Assembly: GCA_026003495.1 (NCBI GenBank)
Contig: BPHK01000001.1
Coordinates: 1-64,000, forward strand
Source of the DNA: Candidatus Kapaibacterium sp.
GTDB lineage: Bacteria; Bacteroidota; Ignavibacteria; Kapaibacteriales; NICIL-2
Length of the DNA stretch: 64,000 nucleotides
Reading direction: 5' to 3'
In this document: piece after piece, positions 48,655 through 55,617 of the stretch
Layout: the number at the start of each line of letters is the position of its first letter
How positions within the stretch are numbered: the first letter of the stretch is position 1
Notes under the pieces: generated by a model
Databases searched by the model: none
Seen by the model: only the letters and a program-made list of their open reading frames with translations
What the model was told of the DNA's origin: nothing
Position numbers and translations under genes: made by a program

Positions 48655-50634
48655 CTACCGCTGGACTTGAGGATCGAGTGGAGTTTCGACGACGATCGTT
48701 ACCGTCCGGCAGTAGGATCGCCCTTCTGGGAGCGAATTGTCGAAGAGCAACTGCGACGAACCAATACCGCGTGCTTCCTCGATCTGCGCCGACGGTAGAA
48801 TCGCTTCGATCGTACGGCGGGTTTCGTCGGCCCGTGCCTGCGATAGTTGCAAGTTGTACGCAGCTTCGCCGAGGCGATCGGTGGTGCCAGTAATGCGGAC
48901 GCGCGAACGCGGTGTGATAGCATCCGCCACAAAGTGCTGCACCAGTGCGCGATTTGTCGGGGATAGGTCCGCACGGTCGAAATCAAAGACTACCAAGCTG
49001 AGGCGGCGACGCTCGAATTTACTCATCGTCCGCACTATCGGCAAGTAAACACCGCTCTCGTGCAGGTGGCCATCGGCTGTCTCGATACGGAGCACGCACT
49101 CGATCGAATCACGTTCGGCAATCTGCGGAGCAATTGCTGCCAGCGCTGCTGTGTCAAGCTCAACCCCCACCACCGATGGTAGCGTGCCGTATCCTTGACG
49201 CCGAGCGAGCAGAGCACTACCGTAGCGAGCTTCAAGCTCCCAGCGAGTAGTTGGTAGAGTGTATCCAGTGCGGAGCATCGCGCGGCTGCGGAGGACGACG
49301 TACTCACGGAAGCGCTCATGCACAATAGGAGCGAACACCGACTGCTGCTGGCTGGCAAGTTCAACGCGGCGATTTTCGACCAGGCCTTCCGGATAGGCAG
49401 GATTGGTAGGGATGCTCGGCGTTGGGCTTGTTCGAACGACAAGTTGGCTCGGACGCAGATGCCATCGGCTGGCAAGGTAGCTCGCGATCGCCTCTGCGCG
49501 GGCACGGGCGAGCGACGGCTGCTGTTCGGACGGGACTTCGCGTCCGTCAGTGGTACCTGTAATGAGCAGCACTGCTGTAGTATCAGCAGCCAGACGCTTT
49601 CCAAGAATGTGCAGCAAGTGGTAGTAAATCCCCAGTGTCGAGCGCGGGAGCAGCGAATCGGCAAAGCTCTCCGGATCTATCGGTGGGACATAGCGCGGAG
49701 GAATCACGCTCGACGCACTATCGAAGAACACGTACGGAAGGAGCGGGAACGTCTCCGTTACAATTGCTTCCTGAACTGCGATCGGTTCCGGTGATGCAAG
49801 GGAAAGTGCTGGTAGCCGAGGGGCTGTCTCTTCTGGCGGTGGTGGGGATGGTGGGGGTGGCGGCAGCGATTTCTGCAGTGGAGCGCTCAAGTTCACACGG
49901 ATGCCAAGCGCGGCAAATGCTGCGTGGACGGTCCACTGGTATGTCGAACGAATCGAGCCGAGACCGTAGCGGACGCCAAGTTCTAGCAGGAGGGCAACTC
50001 GTTCCCGCAGCGGGAGTGTAGCGCCCAGCGAGACGATAGCACCAACTGTTGTCGCAGCATCGGGAATTGCACCGCTCGCAATTGTATGGCGACGCGTTCC
50101 ATCGGGAAAAAGTAGCGCTGCGGGCTGGACAATCTCTTCGGTTTGTTCATAGTCGGCGCCGAACGCCGGGTGTGAGACATCTCCGCCTACGCGAAGCCAG
50201 AGCGGCAGTTCCAGACCAAACGCACGCAATGGATAGATCCGACCGCTCAGCTCGAGGCCAAGATACAGCAATGTTGCGTTCCACACGTGCCGCCGCACGT
50301 AGGGGACATAGGCTCCTTGCTCAGGGTCATAGGCTTCTAATCCATTGTCGGTCGTAAGTTCCAATCGTGCTGGACGGTGCCAGAGCGTAGCGCGCACGCT
50401 CCCTTCAATCCATGGTAACAGTGGCCTGTCGTAGCTGACCCCGATCAGTATGCCGCTGGAACGTCCGCGGGTGAACACGCCACACTCGGGCTGCCCATCG
50501 TAGACCGGGATGGTTGCACGGTGATCAAGGAGCGACCAGCCACCGAAGACACCCCACCATTCGACCTCGGAATCGGCGCGTGTGATAAGTACCTGCAGTG
50601 TGAGACAAACTCCAACCAAAAAGCAAGTGCGCAT
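48655..50634 (-). CDS. OmpA-like protein with two peptidoglycan-binding-type domains
   Basis: A 659-residue outer-membrane protein. Signal MRTCFLVGVCLTLQVLITRAD, an N-terminal barrel-like region (to about 250), a proline-rich hinge (LPPPPPSPPPPEETAPRLP), an OmpA-like core (VLLITGTTDGREVPSEQQ with ENRRVEL), and a second OmpA-type domain at the end (VVFDFDRADLSPTNRALVQH, ITGTTDRLGEAAYNLQLS). Two OmpA-C-like modules in one protein are unusual and would give double anchoring to peptidoglycan. The ATG at 50634 has the signal; further upstream is antisense to the next gene. Confidence 0.85.
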   Translation of the reverse strand: MRTCFLVGVCLTLQVLITRADSEVEWWGVFGGWSLLDHRATIPVYDGQPECGVFTRGRSSGILIGVSYDRPLLPWIEGSVRATLWHRPARLELTTDNGLEAYDPEQGAYVPYVRRHVWNATLLYLGLELSGRIYPLRAFGLELPLWLRVGGDVSHPAFGADYEQTEEIVQPAALLFPDGTRRHTIASGAIPDAATTVGAIVSLGATLPLRERVALLLELGVRYGLGSIRSTYQWTVHAAFAALGIRVNLSAPLQKSLPPPPPSPPPPEETAPRLPALSLASPEPIAVQEAIVTETFPLLPYVFFDSASSVIPPRYVPPIDPESFADSLLPRSTLGIYYHLLHILGKRLAADTTAVLLITGTTDGREVPSEQQPSLARARAEAIASYLASRWHLRPSQLVVRTSPTPSIPTNPAYPEGLVENRRVELASQQQSVFAPIVHERFREYVVLRSRAMLRTGYTLPTTRWELEARYGSALLARRQGYGTLPSVVGVELDTAALAAIAPQIAERDSIECVLRIETADGHLHESGVYLPIVRTMSKFERRRLSLVVFDFDRADLSPTNRALVQHFVADAITPRSRVRITGTTDRLGEAAYNLQLSQARADETRRTIEAILPSAQIEEARGIGSSQLLFDNSLPEGRSYCRTVTIVVETPLDPQVQR

Positions 50635-50791
50635 TGAACAGTCGAAAAAACGTAAACACCATGTTGGTTGTGCAAACAACACGCCAAGTAACACGCATGC
50701 TGTGCAATCGTTGCAGTGCCGAACAGTACGACTATAGCAAAGTGAATGCGAAATTTGTTGGTAGGTCCGAACAACTCGCAGTGGAGGAACA

Positions 50792-51700
50792 ATGCGCAAT
50801 ATGCTGCTGCTGTTTCTGATTGTTGGATCAAGCCTGCACGCGCAGCGCTTTCCCGACCGCTGGGTGGCGCTCAATCCCTTACTCGATTCATCGAGACGCA
50901 TCGAACCAGGCACACTCGGATGGATGCATTCTCTGGTAGGCTGGGGCGAGTTTGGCGGCTACCTTTCCGGGGATCGTGAGCATGCATGGATCCAGCGTTT
51001 GGGTGCGCTCATCGAGCTTGTCCGTATGGGGGAGCGCTCCAGTCTTGCCTTTGCCAGCGAAATCGAATTTATCGCGAATCCCGACAATGACATTCGGTTC
51101 AATCCACGTGCGGTCTTCTGGCAGGAGGGTTTTCTCTTCACACACCAGATCGGTACGAGCTATTGGCAGCTTGGCTACTACCACCGCTGCAAACACGATG
51201 TGGATAATCTCGACATCGGACGCCAGCGTTCGCTCATCTACGGGAGCATTGTCGGCAAATACCTAATCCCGATCGCCGTTGCTGGCTTTAGCGGCGGAGC
51301 AGTTGCCCGTGGGGACCTCTATACGATTCGGCTCGACGACCGAACACCACCGAGTGATGGAGAAGACATCCCCAACGTCGAGCGATTGCTCAGTACACTC
51401 AGCGGGAGCATCCATCTGCGCCGAGGTCTTGCCGATCCTTGGCTGGGACTCTACGCCAACGCATGGATGAGTGCCAACTTTTACACTAAACGTCCGAATT
51501 CCGATCCAAACGCTGCGGGCACTCCACTAACACGCATCCAAGGCGGTATCGCTGCTGGGATTGCAATCACCGGTGCAGCGCACTTCCGAATCGGGATTTC
51601 CTACGAATATCTCGCTGATACTGGCATCAATCCACTCCCCGAAGCATCGCCCTTGCTTGCACTAACACTTGCCGTGCTCAACCCCACAGCGATGTGGTAG
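50792..51700 (+). CDS. Outer-membrane beta-barrel-like hypothetical protein
   Basis: A 302-residue exported protein: signal MRNMLLLFLIVGSSLHAQ, then alternating hydrophobic strands (YWQLGYYHRCKHDVDNL, FRIGISYEYLADTGINPL) as in small outer-membrane barrels. I do not recognise a family. It stands alone, divergent from the OmpA gene, with about 150 bases between them. Confidence 0.55.
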   Translation: MRNMLLLFLIVGSSLHAQRFPDRWVALNPLLDSSRRIEPGTLGWMHSLVGWGEFGGYLSGDREHAWIQRLGALIELVRMGERSSLAFASEIEFIANPDNDIRFNPRAVFWQEGFLFTHQIGTSYWQLGYYHRCKHDVDNLDIGRQRSLIYGSIVGKYLIPIAVAGFSGGAVARGDLYTIRLDDRTPPSDGEDIPNVERLLSTLSGSIHLRRGLADPWLGLYANAWMSANFYTKRPNSDPNAAGTPLTRIQGGIAAGIAITGAAHFRIGISYEYLADTGINPLPEASPLLALTLAVLNPTAMW

Positions 51701-51874
51701 CACCCAAAGCGCAGAGAAGAAGACTTCCGACAGAGCAGTCAGATGGCGAAAGGAATCTCCCCAACTGTTGGAGCGAGGGATGTGGATTTGGCACACTTTG
51801 TGCTATGGCCGCCACTGTGTATTTCGGTAGGTACAGTTTGACCCGGTAGTGTTTGACGATATGCAGGTGATAGC

Positions 51875-53401
51875 ATGTATGCTGTTCGCTCGTTGTGTGT
51901 ATGGGTTGTAGCAGCGTGTTCCTTTCATGGAACGGTTCTTCGGCTTTCTGCCCAGCCGATCAACGCGAAGCAAGTCTTCGAGCAATGCGCTGGAGCAGTC
52001 GTACGGATCAGGACAGAAACCAGTGGGGGTAGCGGATTTTTTATCGGCCCACAGTACATCGTCACCAACAAGCACGTTATCCGTCGGCCGGGGATTAGCC
52101 AGACAGAATACTACCGTTATCCTGCAGCCTACTACACTCATCGGCAAATTCAGGTTACGACACGCTCGGGAGCCACAATTCCGGTTATCGAGGTCAATGC
52201 GTTCAGAGACCATCCCGACATTGATCTTGCTGTACTCAAGGTTCCGCGTCATCAGGGCGTCGCACTGCCGATTCTGAACAAAACCGTTGACGTTGGAGAA
52301 CCTGTCGTCGCCATTGGGCATCCGCGCGGGATGGAATGGACGCTCACCCAAGGGAGCATCTCCAAAAGCGATCTGAAGTACCACGCACAACTTGATGTAG
52401 CAACAGATCCAGGAAGTAGTGGTGGCCCCGTAATCAACAAGTTCGGTCAAGTCGTCGCCGTCGTCGAAGGCGGCTACCCGTATAGTGCCACTGGTAAATT
52501 CGGCATCCGTTCGGATGTTCTTGCAGGTTTGCTCAACTACTACGGTATTCCATACACGACAGAGCCGATCGTTCTTCCGAGTCCCGAAGAGCTTCAATCG
52601 CAGATTCGTCTCATCGAGCAGCGGGAGCGCTCGCTCGAGCGGCTCCGTGCCCAGCTCGAAAGAGAGCGGAGCAGTCTCGACAGTACGCGAACAGCACTTA
52701 ATAACTGGCAACAGCGACTGGTCGAGCGGGAGCGCCAGTACGCAAGCATGCATGCCGAACTCGACGCTAAAATCAAGGCAGCTCAAGAGTACCTCAATGA
52801 CTATGAGAGCAAGCGAGACAAGCTCCTCTCTTTTCAGGAAGCGTTGGATCAACGAGAGAAAGCGCTCGACCGTCGCGCGCAAGAGCTCGATAGCCGCGAG
52901 CGCCAGATCCTCAAGCACGAGCTCCTCATCAACGAAAAACTCGGCGACCACTTTTCTGTTGACTTCCTCGCTTCGCCAATGTATCAGCTTAGCTCTCAAC
53001 TGCTCATCCCCCTTCGCGCATCCGTTGGTATCTATTACCGTTTCGGCTTTGAACGAGATCAAGAGGGCGTCGTGGCCCGGGCCGATAAAATCGGTGTCGT
53101 AGCGACTCGACAGCTTACGCTCTTGGGCTGGGAGCAGGACGAACTCTCGTTTGCCATCGAGTTCAACAGTGTGGTTCGATTCAGTATGGGTGCGGTCATC
53201 CGGCAGCGGACCCAGGCAGGGCAGTCAGCGGTTATCCCCCACGGACCACTCTACACAGCGGCAGTTCTGGTAGATTTCCTCCCAGAGCGCCCTCTCCATG
53301 TTGGTATGAGCATCGCCACGATGACTGATCAGCGGTTTCGCTCACCTGTAGCAATGGTTGGAATTCAGCTTGGATTCGAAATCAACTTCTTCCGGTGGTA
53401 A
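51875..53401 (+). CDS. Exported trypsin-like serine protease with coiled coil and strand-rich C-terminus
   Basis: A 508-residue protein in three parts. A signal-like N-terminus (CVWVVAACSFHGTVLRLSAQ), a trypsin-fold protease with the complete triad (His67 in VTNKHVI, Asp117 in DHPDIDLAVL, Ser182 in DPGSSGGPV) and a following GYPYSA region; no PDZ domain; a long coiled coil (about 235-360, for example EELQSQIRLIEQRERSLERL and LDRRAQELDSRERQ); then about 130 residues of outer-membrane-like strands (YYRFGFERDQEGVV, LGFEINFFRW). This suggests a protease tethered through the coiled coil to a barrel at the outer membrane, which is not the normal DegP layout. The gene ends one base before an ATG of the next frame. 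Confidence 0.75.
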   Translation: MYAVRSLCVWVVAACSFHGTVLRLSAQPINAKQVFEQCAGAVVRIRTETSGGSGFFIGPQYIVTNKHVIRRPGISQTEYYRYPAAYYTHRQIQVTTRSGATIPVIEVNAFRDHPDIDLAVLKVPRHQGVALPILNKTVDVGEPVVAIGHPRGMEWTLTQGSISKSDLKYHAQLDVATDPGSSGGPVINKFGQVVAVVEGGYPYSATGKFGIRSDVLAGLLNYYGIPYTTEPIVLPSPEELQSQIRLIEQRERSLERLRAQLERERSSLDSTRTALNNWQQRLVERERQYASMHAELDAKIKAAQEYLNDYESKRDKLLSFQEALDQREKALDRRAQELDSRERQILKHELLINEKLGDHFSVDFLASPMYQLSSQLLIPLRASVGIYYRFGFERDQEGVVARADKIGVVATRQLTLLGWEQDELSFAIEFNSVVRFSMGAVIRQRTQAGQSAVIPHGPLYTAAVLVDFLPERPLHVGMSIATMTDQRFRSPVAMVGIQLGFEINFFRW

Positions 53402-53696
53402 CATGGACCGTGTCGATACTCGAAGGATGCAAACAGACGTGACCGCGTTGTTCGCTCTTCACTGCCGCCTTGTGACATGGAAGATTCCTGACACTGTCAA
53501 CAATCTTCCACACATTTCTTCACCGGGCATAAAATGTCCAGACGAAAATGGCACGTTTGCTATGCAGACGAAACGTCGATTGATTGAACCGCAACTATCA
53601 TTCTGCAAGACAATGCTATCAACGAGAAATAGAGCGTTTGCACTCGGTGACCATCACCGAGCTCGTAGTTTGTTCAACTATTCTACCCCTCATACC

Positions 53697-54674
53697 ATGC
53701 GTCACATTGTTGTTCTTCCTTGCACTGCACGAGAGCGGTCAGCCTCGGAGACCCTCCAAGACTTTATCCACCGTTATGATATCCGGTATGCTGAATGCTT
53801 CGTTGTAACCCCGGCAGAAGGCAGAGAAAAACGAGGTACTGCCAAGCAACGGGAGGGTTGGCTTCAAACGTGTAGCACTCCGCTGTGCGGCTCACCTGTA
53901 GGGAGAGACGTGCACATTGTGCAGTCCGATCAGTATGGTGAAACGGTAGTTGAACTAATTCGCAGAATCACCAACCAAGCTACTACAGTCCTCCACCTTC
54001 TGATAGCTGGTGAGCATGAGCGGTTAAGTGCGCTTGCCATTGGCGCAGTCCTCCTCTACGGACGACCATTTGACCGCCTATATTGGTTGGATGGATGCCG
54101 GTCTGGGGTTATCGAAATAGGTCGTATCGGCGTACACAACGGACCGTATAGCGCTGCTTTACTCCAACCACCTGTATCCACGATGCCACTAGCCCGGCAC
54201 TACCGTACCCACGGTGCAAACACCAACGGGGTTAGCTTCCATGGTACGCAGCACCTGACTCTGAACGGGGTATATTCTGCACAGACAGTAGCAGTGCTCG
54301 ATAGCACTCACTGTACCCTGCAGATCGGGAGCCTGACTGTAAAACTAACCCCAATCGAGTGTGCGCTTTATTGTTGGCTCATTCGCACAACGAAACCTAT
54401 TTCCTGGGGGAAGTCGCTCAGTGATGATGATTGGGAGAGATTCTGTGAATGTTATCGCACAATATGTCAGCACCGGAGACAGTATCGTGTAGGGAAATAT
54501 TCGGTCTCTACCCCTTTCGACGAACGTCTACAGGTGCTCCAAAAGGCGGTCTCGACAATCAAGCGGAAGATTTCAGCTCTTAGCCCTTCGGCTGCGGAGT
54601 TGTATGCTCCACAGCCCATCGGCCAATACGCAGAGAAAGTGCTCCAAATTCGCGCTACCATCCAGCTGCGGTGA
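53697..54674 (+). CDS. Divergent CRISPR-associated ring nuclease-like protein (NE0113 family)
   Basis: A 325-residue protein. Its N-terminal Rossmann-like part shows MRHIVVLPC, ECFVVTPAEGREKRGTAKQ, REGWLQTC, VHIVQSDQYGETVVELI, LHLLIAGEHERLSALAIGAV and LLYGRPFDRLYW, aligning segment by segment with NE0113-type CARF/ring nucleases, and the C-terminus has the helix-turn-helix-like LTVKLTPIECALYCWLIR and the family's final VLQKAVSTIKRKISAL. The usual AGGRKTM motif is here AGEHERL (104-110), so binding or cleavage of cyclic oligoadenylate may be lost. No type III CRISPR gene lies in the window. The frame is open back to 53403, which directly follows the protease stop; that would add 98 unfamiliar residues. 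Confidence 0.6.
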   Translation: MRHIVVLPCTARERSASETLQDFIHRYDIRYAECFVVTPAEGREKRGTAKQREGWLQTCSTPLCGSPVGRDVHIVQSDQYGETVVELIRRITNQATTVLHLLIAGEHERLSALAIGAVLLYGRPFDRLYWLDGCRSGVIEIGRIGVHNGPYSAALLQPPVSTMPLARHYRTHGANTNGVSFHGTQHLTLNGVYSAQTVAVLDSTHCTLQIGSLTVKLTPIECALYCWLIRTTKPISWGKSLSDDDWERFCECYRTICQHRRQYRVGKYSVSTPFDERLQVLQKAVSTIKRKISALSPSAAELYAPQPIGQYAEKVLQIRATIQLR

Positions 54675-54803
54675 TCTAAGCTCCCCTTGCGTGGAGGGCG
54701 TCGTGCTCGCGTTGCTGGGCAGGACGCCCTCCATCGTTCTCGGGACTGCGACCGCGAGCGGTATTTTTGCAGCACATTCGTTCCATAGTTCTGCTCTGCT
54801 GAC

Positions 54804-54956
54804 ATGAAGCGCACCTACCAACCCAGTCGCCGCCGCCGTCGCGCAACGCACGGATTCCGCGCACGCATGGCAACGAAAAACGGGCGGAAAGTCCTTGCTG
54901 CCCGACGCGCGAAAGGACGCTACAAACTCACCGTCAGCGACGAACGCCACTGGTGA
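54804..54956 (+). CDS. rpmH: 50S ribosomal protein bL34
   Basis: A 50-residue highly basic protein: [20 protein letters not shown], then [20 protein letters not shown] and the end LTVSDERHW. It is the standard bL34 of the 50S subunit. The stop overlaps the GTG start of rnpA (TGGTGA), the universal rpmH-rnpA pairing. Confidence 0.98.
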   Translation: MKRTYQPSRRRRRATHGFRARMATKNGRKVLAARRAKGRYKLTVSDERHW

Positions 54957-55333
54957 GCGCTCGGCAGCTTGTGCCGCTCCGTGGTCACGCTGCAACCGAG
55001 GAACTCTTCCGGAGGGGGAAACGTTGGCGTGATCCGAGCGGACGTCTGCAAGTAATCGCGCTCCCAAGTGTCGAGTCACGATCGCTGCGCTATCTCGTGA
55101 TCGTCTCGCGTGCCATCTGCCCAAAAGCTGTTGGGCGAAATCGCATCCGGCGATTGCTGCGCGAGAGCCTTCGCACCATCGCCAACGACCAACCGGAACT
55201 GCTCGCACCCTACGGTGCGATCGCGTTGCGGTGGCTTGCTGCAGCACCAGTGCGGGAATGCAAACGTCTGCATTTGCGGGATGTACTCCCTGCTGTTCGG
55301 GCAGCACTCCAAAAACCGCTCTCTCCGCAATGA
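54953..55333 (+). CDS. rnpA: Ribonuclease P protein component
   Basis: A 126-residue protein that binds the RNase P RNA and helps mature tRNA 5' ends. The family segment [23 protein letters not shown] (quoted in two parts: [24 protein letters not shown]) is the RNR motif. It starts with GTG overlapping rpmH. The next gene's ATG overlaps its stop. Confidence 0.95.
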   Translation: MSARQLVPLRGHAATEELFRRGKRWRDPSGRLQVIALPSVESRSLRYLVIVSRAICPKAVGRNRIRRLLRESLRTIANDQPELLAPYGAIALRWLAAAPVRECKRLHLRDVLPAVRAALQKPLSPQ

Positions 55334-55590
55334 CAGCGCCAGACATCTTCGTGTACTCGATCGAGAACCTCCAGCGCCAACTCGAAACTGCCCCGTTCGA
55401 GCTCGGCTATTACACCGTACGTTTCTATGTGGACGACCGCGGCCGACTCTCCCGCACCCCGACAGATCGGCTCGGGACGTTCTACTACTCGCCCTCTGGC
55501 GGAACACTCCGCGATGAGCAGCTCAACATTGTGCTGTACAGCGCCCGCATTGATCGCTACAAAGGGTACGGACGGCCGCAGGAAGAGTAG
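55330..55590 (+). CDS. Small conserved hypothetical protein after rnpA
   Basis: An 86-residue protein ([20 protein letters not shown] start), overlapping rnpA by four bases and so probably translated with it. The slot after rnpA is usually held by yidD or yidC; this protein is neither. It has no transmembrane segment. Short strand patterns such as GYYTVRFYVDDRGRL and IVLYSARIDRYKGYG can be seen. Function unknown. Confidence 0.6.
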   Translation: MTAPDIFVYSIENLQRQLETAPFELGYYTVRFYVDDRGRLSRTPTDRLGTFYYSPSGGTLRDEQLNIVLYSARIDRYKGYGRPQEE

Positions 55591-55617
55591 CGTTCCAGCG
55601 CAACCCCACACACTGGA

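Noticed and set aside
53358-53402. Starting the NE0113-like gene at 53358, inside the protease
   Set aside because: It would overlap the protease coding sequence in another frame; a start at 53403 or 53697 is more plausible.
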